Positions 53,279 through 60,927 of a stretch of DNA of 64,000 nt are shown here, piece after piece. This DNA comes from Alphaproteobacteria bacterium (lineage in GTDB: Bacteria > Pseudomonadota > Alphaproteobacteria > Rhizobiales > CAJQND01): NCBI GenBank assembly GCA_024227565.1, contig JAAEUE010000108.1, positions 50,248 to 114,247 of the forward strand, in the 5' to 3' direction. The notes below the pieces were generated by a model. The model had not been told where the DNA came from. It worked only from the letters and a program-made list of their open reading frames with translations, and searched no databases. The position numbers were made by a program, and so were the translations under genes. Every line of letters starts with the position of its first letter. Position 1 is the stretch's first letter.

Positions 53279-53442
53279 AAACATGAGAGGTTAACGCCTG
53301 CCCGCGCCCTGCTGCTCGTCGTACAGAGACGTATGCAGGTCGAAAATGCACTTGCATGTGCAGCAGCATCCGTATTCCATCAAACTCGCAAAATTCCTTT
53401 TGAGACCTGCTCCTGAAACTGAGCGGGCGATGGAGATTATTC

Positions 53443-55875
53443 ATGAAATCGAGCGCGCAAGTCGTCGTCATCGGCGGTGGTGTTGTCGGATGTAGTGTCC
53501 TTTACCATTTGACCAAACGAGGCTGGAAGGACGTCGTTCTGGTTGAACGCAACGAGCTGACCTCCGGCTCGACGTGGCACGCAGCTGGCGGGTTCCACAC
53601 CCTGAACGGCGACCCCAACGTTGCCAAGCTGCAGGAATACACCATCGAACTCTACAAAGAGATCGAGGAAATCTCCGAACAGTCCACCGGGATCCACGTC
53701 ACAGGCGGGGTCATGCTGGTCTCCAACCAGGATCGCTGGGACTGGCTTAAGGCAGCCCACGCCAAGAACCGGTATCTGGGCGTTCAAACCGAGCTGATCT
53801 CAATCGAAAAAGCAGCGGACCTGTTCCCCCTGATGGATCCGTCGAAGTTCATCGGCGCCTTGTGGCATCCGCTGGAAGGCCACCTGGACCCATCGGGCAC
53901 CACACACGCCTATGCGAAAGCAGCCCGGATGCAGGGCGCTGAAATCTATCGCCAAAACCGGGTCACAGAACTCAACCAGAGACCTGATGGAACCTGGGAC
54001 GTGGTAACCGAACAAGGCACCATCCACGCCGAACACATTGTCAATGCCGGCGGATTGTGGGGCCGCGAAGTTGGCCGCATGGTGGGCTTGGAGCTGCCAT
54101 TGCTGGCTATGGCGCACCAGTACATCATCACCGAAGAGATGGAAGAAGTTGTCGCCTTCAATAAGGAGAAAGGCAAGGAACTCTATCACGTCATCGACTT
54201 TGACGGCGAGATCTACATGCGCCAGGAACGTTCCGGCATGCTGATGGGAACGTATGAGAAGAATGGCATTCCGTGGAACGAAGTGGAGAGCCCCTGGGAC
54301 TTCTCCATGGAACTTCTGCCGCCGGATCTCGACCAGATTGCTGACAATCTTGAACGTGGTTTCGACCGCTATCCACCCTTCCAGAACGCCGGCATCAAAA
54401 ACGTCATCAACGGCCCCTTCACCTTTGCCCCAGACGGCAACCCGGTGATTGGCCCGGTCCGCGGCTTGCGCAACCACTGGCTTGCAACCGGCGTCATGGC
54501 CGGCTTCAGCCAAGGCGGCGGCGTTGGGCTCGCCTTGGCGAACTGGATCATCGACGGCGATCCTGGCTTTGATGTGTGGGCCATGGACGTTGCCCGCTAT
54601 GGCTCCTACGCCAACCTTGCCTACACCAATGCCAAAGTGCGCGAAAACTACGGCAGGCGCTTCTCCATCACGTTCCCGAACGAGGAACTGGAGGCCGCCC
54701 GTCCGCTGCGCACCACGCCGATCTATGACAGGTTGAAGGAAAACAACGCCGTCTTCGGTTCCACGTTTGGGTTGGAGACCGCTCTGTGGTTCCAGAAAGA
54801 AGGCAAGGAGCCGATTGACGAATTCTCCTTCCGCCGCTCCAATTCGCACCCCATGGTGGCCGAAGAGGTCGCTGCCGTGCGGGGCGGCGTCGGCATGATG
54901 GAAGTCTCAAGCTTTGCCAAATACGAGGTTACCGGCGATGGGGCAGAAAACTGGCTGAGCTATATTCTCGCCAACAAGATCCCACGCAAGGGCCGCATGA
55001 GCCTCAGCCCGATGCTCAATCCCAACGGCAAGCTGATCGGTGACTTCACCATCGCAAAGCTCGATGACGAGCGCTTCTTCATCTTCGGATCAGGCGCTGC
55101 CCAGGAATACCACATGCGCTGGTTCGAGCAGCACCTGCCAGACACCGGCGTGAGCATCCGCAGCCACGATCTCGATTTGGTTGGCCTGTCCATTGCAGGG
55201 CCAAAGTCCCGCGAACTGTTGCAGAAGATCACCCGGCACGACGTGTCTCACGAAGCGTTCAAGTTCATGGAAATTCGGGAGATGGATCTCGGCTTGGTTC
55301 CTGCCCTTGTAGGCCGGGTAACGTTTACCGGTGATCTGGGGTATGAAATCTGGATCAAGCCGGAGTACCAGCGCCTGCTGTTTGATACCCTGATGGAAGA
55401 AGGCAAAGAGTTGGGCTTGCGTCTATTCGGAGGCCGGGCGCTCAACTCCATGCGCATCGAAAAGAACTTCGGCTCCTGGGCGACAGAGTTTCGCCCGATC
55501 TACGGTCCGATCGAAGCTGGAATGGACCGGTTCGTCAACTATACCAAAAACGATTTCATTGGCCGCGACGCCGCCATGAAAGAGAAGGAAGACGGCCCGG
55601 AACGCAAGCTTGTGGCATTCACAATCGATGCTCTGGATGCTGACGTGATCGGTGACGAGCCCGTGTGGCACGATGGCGACGTGGTGGGATGGATTACCTC
55701 AGGCGGATATGCCCATAACGCCAGCAAATCCGTCGCTATCGGCTATATCCCCACAAAGCTTCTTGAAGACGGAGCCAACGGCAAGTTTGAGATTGAGGTC
55801 CTGGGCGAAATGCGCCCGGCCGCACTCCAGCTTGAGCCTCTGTTTGACCCCGAAGCCAAGTGCATGCGGAGCTGA
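53443..55875 (+). CDS. Dimethylglycine/sarcosine dehydrogenase-like flavoprotein with GcvT domain
   Basis: This 810-residue enzyme has an N-terminal DAO domain (VVVIGGGVVGCSVLYHLTKRG) in which His46 of STWHAAGG is the expected covalent FAD site. From about residue 430 there is a GcvT-like folate-binding domain (RGGVGMMEVSSFAKYEVTG, TGDLGYEIWI) and its C-terminal barrel. Relatives demethylate dimethylglycine, sarcosine or related N-methyl compounds and pass the C1 unit to tetrahydrofolate. GGAG precedes the ATG, and a strong terminator follows at 55893. It is convergent with a solute-binding protein gene that may serve the same osmolyte. The exact substrate is unknown. Confidence 0.87.
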   Translation: MKSSAQVVVIGGGVVGCSVLYHLTKRGWKDVVLVERNELTSGSTWHAAGGFHTLNGDPNVAKLQEYTIELYKEIEEISEQSTGIHVTGGVMLVSNQDRWDWLKAAHAKNRYLGVQTELISIEKAADLFPLMDPSKFIGALWHPLEGHLDPSGTTHAYAKAARMQGAEIYRQNRVTELNQRPDGTWDVVTEQGTIHAEHIVNAGGLWGREVGRMVGLELPLLAMAHQYIITEEMEEVVAFNKEKGKELYHVIDFDGEIYMRQERSGMLMGTYEKNGIPWNEVESPWDFSMELLPPDLDQIADNLERGFDRYPPFQNAGIKNVINGPFTFAPDGNPVIGPVRGLRNHWLATGVMAGFSQGGGVGLALANWIIDGDPGFDVWAMDVARYGSYANLAYTNAKVRENYGRRFSITFPNEELEAARPLRTTPIYDRLKENNAVFGSTFGLETALWFQKEGKEPIDEFSFRRSNSHPMVAEEVAAVRGGVGMMEVSSFAKYEVTGDGAENWLSYILANKIPRKGRMSLSPMLNPNGKLIGDFTIAKLDDERFFIFGSGAAQEYHMRWFEQHLPDTGVSIRSHDLDLVGLSIAGPKSRELLQKITRHDVSHEAFKFMEIREMDLGLVPALVGRVTFTGDLGYEIWIKPEYQRLLFDTLMEEGKELGLRLFGGRALNSMRIEKNFGSWATEFRPIYGPIEAGMDRFVNYTKNDFIGRDAAMKEKEDGPERKLVAFTIDALDADVIGDEPVWHDGDVVGWITSGGYAHNASKSVAIGYIPTKLLEDGANGKFEIEVLGEMRPAALQLEPLFDPEAKCMRS

Positions 55876-55892
55876 ACGCCCCCCTAAAACAG

Positions 55893-55925
55893 AAGAGGCG
55901 GGCCCTGGGCCCGCCTCTTTTTTTG
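55893..55925 (+). terminator. Strong intrinsic terminator
   Basis: AAGAGGCGGGCCC and GGGCCCGCCTCTT form a near-perfect stem around a single base, followed by a run of T (55917-55924). It ends the dehydrogenase transcript and may also serve the convergent gene. Confidence 0.88.
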
Positions 55926-55947
55926 TTTTCAGCTAACTGGACGCTGA

Positions 55948-57546
55948 TTAAGCCATCCACCAGCGTTCGGCGTTCTTGTGACCGTCCAGTTCCCAGTTAT
56001 TGGCCATTTGCTTCGGCAGTCCGATCTTCTTGGATGCCGCATGGGTGTAAGCCAGGAACATAGGCAAGATCACGCCGCCGTCGCTGTGCACAAGCCGCTG
56101 CATTTCCACATACAGTTCGCGCCGCTTTGCCGGATCCAACTCACCACGGGCTTCCACCAGCAGCTTGTTGAACTGCTCGTTTTTCCACTTGGTATCGTTC
56201 CAGCTCGCGTTCGCTGCGTAGATCTGCGAGAAGATCCAGTCTTCGGTTGGGCGTCCGCCCCAATAGCAAGCCACGAATGGTTTCTTCAGCCAAACGTTTG
56301 ACCAGTAGCCGTCGTTGGATTCACGCAAGATATTCACGTCGATGCCCGCAGCCTTCGCAGATTCGGCAAACAGCTGGGTTGAATCCACCGCTCCGTCAAA
56401 CGCCGTATCGGAAGTACTCAACGTGACCTTGAGGCCCTCCATGCCAGCCTTCTTCAGGTGGAATTTGGCCTTATCAGGATCATAGGCCCGTTGTGGCAGT
56501 TCATCGGTGGTTGCACGATAAATGTTTGCCGGCCCGATGGGGTGATCATTACCGAGTTCGCCCTGCCCCTTTGCAATCTTCTGCAGCATTTCTTCGCGGT
56601 TCATGGCCAACTTAAGAGCCGTGCGAACATCTACATTGTCGAAAGGCGCGGTGTCCGTGAACATTGGGAACGTCGCCTGCTTGTTTCCGCTGGTCGGGAA
56701 GATGTTGAGGTTTTTGTCGCGCTTCAACAGGTGAACCGTCTTCAAGTCGAGGTTTGACATGCTGTCAATTTCGCCAGACTTCACGGCGTTCGTGCGCGCC
56801 ACCACATCGGCAATGAATAAGTTTTCAACGGATTCAAAAAAGGCCCTGTCAGGCTTCCAGTAGTTGGGATTGCGCTTCACCTTAGTGCTCACACCAGGTT
56901 CGAAATTCTCCAAAACATAAGCACCGGTGCCCACACCTGATTGCCAGTCAATGCCGTCATCCTTGGCTGGGCAGACGCACAAATGGTAATCGCTAACCAG
57001 GAACGGGAAATCGGCGTTGCCACCGGACAGAGTGAACACAACCGTGTCTTTGCCGTCTGCTTTCAAATCCGTCACCGGTTCAATGATGCCCTTGGCGGCA
57101 GATTTGGATTCTTTACCACGGTGGTGATTGAACGTGTTCACCACGTCATTGGCATCCATGGTTTTGCCATTGTGGAACTCAACACCCTTGCGCAACTTGA
57201 ACGTCCAGGTTTTCGCATCAGGCGATGCTTCCCAGCTCTCGGCAAGCTCGCCGGTCAACTGGCCATCTGGTCCAATTTCGGTGAGGCAGTTGCGCAGCTG
57301 GCCGAAACTAACGTTAATCATGAAGGAGTCTAGGCTCTGTGCCGGGTCGAGCACGTCGCTCGTGGCCCCGCCCGTAAGGGCCTGCTTGTAGTGCCCGCCC
57401 TTTTTCGGCGTCATTGCAAGTGCACTCTCATACATCGACGTAGCGGCAGCCACGGTCACGCCTGTGGCGAGCACGCGTTGCATGAAGTCGCGGCGGTTCA
57501 TGCTCCCTTTCACGACTTTGTTCTTGAGATCGTCAATTCCTCTCAT
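55948..57546 (-). CDS. Family 5 (DppA/OppA-type) extracellular solute-binding protein
   Basis: This 532-residue periplasmic receptor has an N-terminal SMNRRDFMQRVLATGVTVAA that looks like a Tat-type signal (RRDF then hydrophobic run, cleavage near ALAM). The family-5 fold shows LTGELAESWEASPDAKTWTF, RKGVEFHNGKTMDANDVVNT, VGTGAYVLENFEPG and MNREEMLQKIAKGQGE. Ligands of this family are peptides, nickel, haem or small organic compounds. ATG 57546 is chosen because AAGGAG lies 7 bases before it. No permease or ATPase genes follow in the window, so the receptor is an orphan here. Confidence 0.88.
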   Translation of the reverse strand: MRGIDDLKNKVVKGSMNRRDFMQRVLATGVTVAAATSMYESALAMTPKKGGHYKQALTGGATSDVLDPAQSLDSFMINVSFGQLRNCLTEIGPDGQLTGELAESWEASPDAKTWTFKLRKGVEFHNGKTMDANDVVNTFNHHRGKESKSAAKGIIEPVTDLKADGKDTVVFTLSGGNADFPFLVSDYHLCVCPAKDDGIDWQSGVGTGAYVLENFEPGVSTKVKRNPNYWKPDRAFFESVENLFIADVVARTNAVKSGEIDSMSNLDLKTVHLLKRDKNLNIFPTSGNKQATFPMFTDTAPFDNVDVRTALKLAMNREEMLQKIAKGQGELGNDHPIGPANIYRATTDELPQRAYDPDKAKFHLKKAGMEGLKVTLSTSDTAFDGAVDSTQLFAESAKAAGIDVNILRESNDGYWSNVWLKKPFVACYWGGRPTEDWIFSQIYAANASWNDTKWKNEQFNKLLVEARGELDPAKRRELYVEMQRLVHSDGGVILPMFLAYTHAASKKIGLPKQMANNWELDGHKNAERWWMA

Positions 57547-57724
57547 TGGCATTCTCCTTGTTGTTTTCAGAGCTCCCCAGCTCTTCGGCATTTCATTTCA
57601 GGACCAAGCGGCCACAGCCATCGCTGGCAACTGTTGCCAGACTGGCACATTTCACCACATGGTTCCATGACACAATGTCGTGCTTTTCAACTATAACAAT
57701 AATCCCATAGCGAAGGAGCAAGCG

Positions 57725-58183
57725 ATGTCCTGGAATGTTTATCTCTCAGGGGAAATCCACACAGACTGGCGAGCAGAAATCGAAGACGCGGTCAGCAAAG
57801 CCGGTCTGCCGGTTGAGTTCTCAGCACCCGTCACCAATCACGCAGCCTCAGACGATTGCGGCGTGGCCATTCTCGGGGCGGAGCAGAATAAGTTCTGGCA
57901 CGACAACAAGGGCGCCAATTTGAATGCCATCCGCACCCGTTCCTTGATCGAAAAGGCAGATGTGGTGGTGGTCCGGTTTGGAGAGAAATATAAGCAATGG
58001 AACGCGGCGTTTGACGCAGGCTATGCATCGGCCTTGGGAAAGGCCGTGATTATTATGCATGGGCAAGACCACCAGCACGCACTGAAGGAGGTCGACGCGG
58101 CCGCACTGGCAGTAACCGAAACACCTGCCCAGGTCGCCGACATCTTGCGTTATGTGATCCAGGGCAAGCTGGATGGTTATTGA
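57725..58183 (+). CDS. YtoQ family protein
   Basis: This 152-residue protein starts MSWNVYLSGEIHTDWRAEIE and has ILGAEQNKFWHDNKGANLNA, VVVVRFGEKYKQWNAAFDAG and ALGKAVIIMHGQDHQHALKE. The layout matches the YtoQ family, which has a nucleoside-deoxyribosyltransferase-like fold and no proven function. AAGGAG lies 6 bases before ATG 57725. It stands alone. Confidence 0.8.
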   Translation: MSWNVYLSGEIHTDWRAEIEDAVSKAGLPVEFSAPVTNHAASDDCGVAILGAEQNKFWHDNKGANLNAIRTRSLIEKADVVVVRFGEKYKQWNAAFDAGYASALGKAVIIMHGQDHQHALKEVDAAALAVTETPAQVADILRYVIQGKLDGY

Positions 58184-58371
58184 GGAAAGATAATGGTTTG
58201 TTTTGCACAGACCGGACTCGACAACAGGCAATTGGCCGTGTAATCGCCTCGCGGGGAACGGTTGGAACAACACTTGCGCAAACTGAACACAGCAACACTT
58301 TAAGGCTTCAAGGTGAATTCCGTGAACGGAATATAGGTTGAGTTGGCGCAACCACTTGAAATGAGGACAAC

Positions 58372-59034
58372 ATGAGCGAAAGTGGCAAAAAGACTTTTAC
58401 ACATCTTGCAGCCCTCGCTGTTGGGGCGATTGGGTCATATATGTATGCACAGCCGGAAAACAGCCGGCTGAGCCAAACCATAACTTCTCTCAACACAACA
58501 ATTGATCAGCAGAAAACCAGCGCCAAAACAGCCGCAGACAAAGCGAAGGAACTCTCTGATAAGCTTGCTGCGAGCACGGCCACGCTGGAGGAACAGAAAA
58601 AGACGGGTGGCAGCCTGACTGAGAAGATCTCCGGTTTGGAAGCAGCGCTTGCCGAAGGCAAGTCAATGCTCGGCGAAGGCACCAACAAGATCAATCAACT
58701 GGGCGCTGACCTGGCAGCCAAGGCAAAAGAACTGACGTCAAAATCGAGCGAATTGAGCACGGCAGCCACAGAACTGAAGGCTAAAACAGAAGAACTGGCA
58801 GCCGAAAAACTGAAAAGCAGCAGCCTGGAAAAAAAGGCATCTTCTCTCTCCGCTTCAATCGAAGAGCTCAAAGCTGACGCAGCCACTGCGGCCTCGAAAA
58901 TCGGCGAACAGAGCAGTGATGCGAGTGCAAAAGCCAAAACCATTCAGGAGCAAGCGTCCAGTATTGAGGGCTTGAACAAGATGGTGACGGATCTGAAGGA
59001 ACAGCTCAAAGCAGCTGCCTCTTCCACAAACTAA
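58372..59034 (+). CDS. Membrane-anchored coiled-coil protein
   Basis: This 220-residue protein has a short hydrophobic segment at about residues 10-26 (LAALAVGAIGSYMYAQPENS). An almost continuous helix rich in Ala, Lys, Glu, Ser and Leu with heptad spacing follows (SEQ examples: LSDKLAASTATLEEQ, ISGLEAALAEGKSML). It is probably anchored in the inner membrane with the coil in the periplasm. GAGGA precedes the ATG, and a strong terminator follows at 59064. No enzyme domain is seen and the role is unknown. Confidence 0.65.
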   Translation: MSESGKKTFTHLAALAVGAIGSYMYAQPENSRLSQTITSLNTTIDQQKTSAKTAADKAKELSDKLAASTATLEEQKKTGGSLTEKISGLEAALAEGKSMLGEGTNKINQLGADLAAKAKELTSKSSELSTAATELKAKTEELAAEKLKSSSLEKKASSLSASIEELKADAATAASKIGEQSSDASAKAKTIQEQASSIEGLNKMVTDLKEQLKAAASSTN

Positions 59035-59063
59035 GACGCGCTGCTCGTTCAGCAGGATTATGG

Positions 59064-59094
59064 CGGACGGGGCAGGCTCCCCGTCCGTTTTTTT
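59064..59094 (+). terminator. Strong intrinsic terminator
   Basis: CGGACGGGG-CAGGCT-CCCCGTCCG forms a 9-bp perfect stem with a 6-base loop, followed by seven T residues. It ends the coiled-coil gene. Confidence 0.9.
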
Positions 59095-59138
59095 ATCAAT
59101 CGGCAGCGGCCAACCTTGCCAATTGAAAGCGCGCGGGG

Positions 59139-59576
59139 CTAGGAACAAGGATACTTTTGCGCAAGCGCCGCCGCGGTGATCTGCACCGCGGATAAATCCT
59201 TGCGTTGCGGATGCGCCCGCATCCAGGCAATCACCACTTCAGTTGCCTGCCCCTTGGTAGCGTCATCATTGAAACAGGCGCGATTGTTCCCAACAGGTTG
59301 CCCGGCTGCAAGCACATCTGCCACCACTGCCACATAGGCTCTGCAGGCCGCATACATCTCCAAGTAAGCGATGTTGCCCCAATTGGAAGTGCACATCACC
59401 CAAAAGCCTTCACTTGAGACAAACGGTTCTGAGGGGGTGGCTTGGGCCTGAGAACGCGTGCCAATCAGCACGGAGACGATCAGGGCCACTGCGAGCAGAT
59501 CAATCCTCGCAGATTTCCGCGCCGCGTGTAGGCGAAAGCGGCAGTCGAACGTTGAATTTTTTACATCTGCACACAT
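59139..59576 (-). CDS. Rap1a/Tai-family-like secreted protein
   Basis: This 145-residue protein has an N-terminal hydrophobic stretch (IDLLAVALIVSVLIG, cleavage near SQAQA). The mature part fits the Rap1a/Tai pattern: CRAYVAVVADVLAAGQ, NNRACF, GQATEVVIAWMRAHPQR and ALAQKYPCS, with paired cysteines. Rap1a proteins are immunity factors against type VI amidase effectors of the Ssp/Tae4 type. Many family members occur without such systems, and none is seen here. AAGG lies 9 bases before the ATG. Confidence 0.68.
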   Translation of the reverse strand: MCADVKNSTFDCRFRLHAARKSARIDLLAVALIVSVLIGTRSQAQATPSEPFVSSEGFWVMCTSNWGNIAYLEMYAACRAYVAVVADVLAAGQPVGNNRACFNDDATKGQATEVVIAWMRAHPQRKDLSAVQITAAALAQKYPCS

Positions 59577-59639
59577 ACGAATCTACCTTGTCGCAGCGCA
59601 GAATTTCAGGCAACCCTTTATGGCACCTGGAGGTAGGCT

Positions 59640-60905
59640 ATGGACCAGATTTCCGATCCTCTCATTGGGGAAAAAACCCAATACCTGAACGCGCAGGCGG
59701 CCGGACGCCCTCTGAAAAATCCCATCTCTCACGAAACGCTGGTTCGCGCGCGCGGCTATCGACAGCAACGTATTCGCGAGAAGCTGGCCGAACACGACGT
59801 GGCCGCGTTGCTATGTTTTGACCCCCTCAATATTCGCTATGCGACCGACTGTTCCGACATGCAAGTGTGGACCCTGCACAACGCGGCCAGATACGCCATG
59901 GTCGTGAACGGCGGACCCGCCATCTGCTTTGAGTACCGCAACGCGATGCACCTGGCAGAAAACCTCGAAACCGTGAACGAAGTGCGCCCGGCAACATCAT
60001 GGTTCTATTTTGCATCGGGCCCCCGCACCATGGAGATGGCGTCTGAATGGGCCGACGAGGTTGCCGACATTTTACGCGAACACGGCGGCGGCAACATGCG
60101 GCTGGCAGTCGATAAAATGGAGCCTATGGGCGTCGATATCTTGCGCCAGCGCGGGGTGGAAATCGTGGAAGGTCAGGAGATCACCGAAACCGCCCGCATG
60201 ATCAAGAGCCCTGATGAAATCGAGATCATGAACTGGACCATAAAGGTTTGCGAAGCGGGGATGTGGCGCATGCGCGATCTGTCGGAGCCTGGGCGCACGG
60301 AGAATGAAATCTGGGCTGAACTGCATCATGAAAACATCCGCAATGGCGGAGAATGGGTTGAAACGCGGCTTCTGGCTATTGGCGAGCGCACCAATCCCTG
60401 GTTTCAGGAAAGCTCGGACCACGTGGGCCAACTTGGTGACCTATTGTCCTTCGATACCGACTTGGTGGGCCCGTACGGCTATTGCTGTGATATCTCACGC
60501 TCGTGGACCATTGGCCACACGACTCCAACCGATGAGCAGAAGCGTCTTTACGCCCATGCAATAAATCAGATCGAGCACAACACGAAGATCATTCAGCCGG
60601 GCATGACGTTCCACGAGTTCAACGAAAAAAGTTGGCGGATGCCCGAAGAATTTTGGGACCAACGCTACTCTGTTGCGTTCCATGGCGTTGGCTTGTGTGA
60701 CGAGTATCCCGCGGTTCCCACCCATGTGGACATGGACCGGGGCCACGGCTACGACGGTTTGATTGAACCTGGCATGGTGTTGTGTGTTGAAAGTTGCACA
60801 GGCGTCAAAGGGGGCCGCGAGTGCGTCAAACTGGAGATCCAGGTGCTTGTCACTGAAGACGGCACCCAGCAGCTAGACAGCTTTCCTATGGAGCCCTGGC
60901 TCTAG
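59640..60905 (+). CDS. dddP: DddP-like DMSP lyase (M24 peptidase fold)
   Basis: This 421-residue protein is of the creatinase/aminopeptidase P fold. The expected metal ligands are Asp272, Asp274 and Asp284 (FDTDLVGPYGYCCD), His348 (FHGVGLCDEYP), Glu384 (LCVES) and Glu399 (KLEIQ). Tyr343 and Asp354 match, in spacing, the catalytic Tyr and Asp I recall for DddP of roseobacters. MRLAVDKM, GGEWVETRLLA and TNPWFQE are also DddP-like. DddP splits dimethylsulfoniopropionate into DMS and acrylate. GGAGG precedes the ATG. No other dmd/acu genes are in the window. A related non-DMSP M24 hydrolase remains possible. Confidence 0.7.
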   Translation: MDQISDPLIGEKTQYLNAQAAGRPLKNPISHETLVRARGYRQQRIREKLAEHDVAALLCFDPLNIRYATDCSDMQVWTLHNAARYAMVVNGGPAICFEYRNAMHLAENLETVNEVRPATSWFYFASGPRTMEMASEWADEVADILREHGGGNMRLAVDKMEPMGVDILRQRGVEIVEGQEITETARMIKSPDEIEIMNWTIKVCEAGMWRMRDLSEPGRTENEIWAELHHENIRNGGEWVETRLLAIGERTNPWFQESSDHVGQLGDLLSFDTDLVGPYGYCCDISRSWTIGHTTPTDEQKRLYAHAINQIEHNTKIIQPGMTFHEFNEKSWRMPEEFWDQRYSVAFHGVGLCDEYPAVPTHVDMDRGHGYDGLIEPGMVLCVESCTGVKGGRECVKLEIQVLVTEDGTQQLDSFPMEPWL

Positions 60906-60927
60906 GCACCGCGCAGCCACATTTGCC

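Noticed and set aside
53443..55875. DMSP demethylase DmdA, suggested by the GcvT domain near a DddP-like gene
   Set aside because: DmdA is a single GcvT-type protein of about 370 residues. This one is 810 residues with an N-terminal FAD domain, as in dimethylglycine dehydrogenase.
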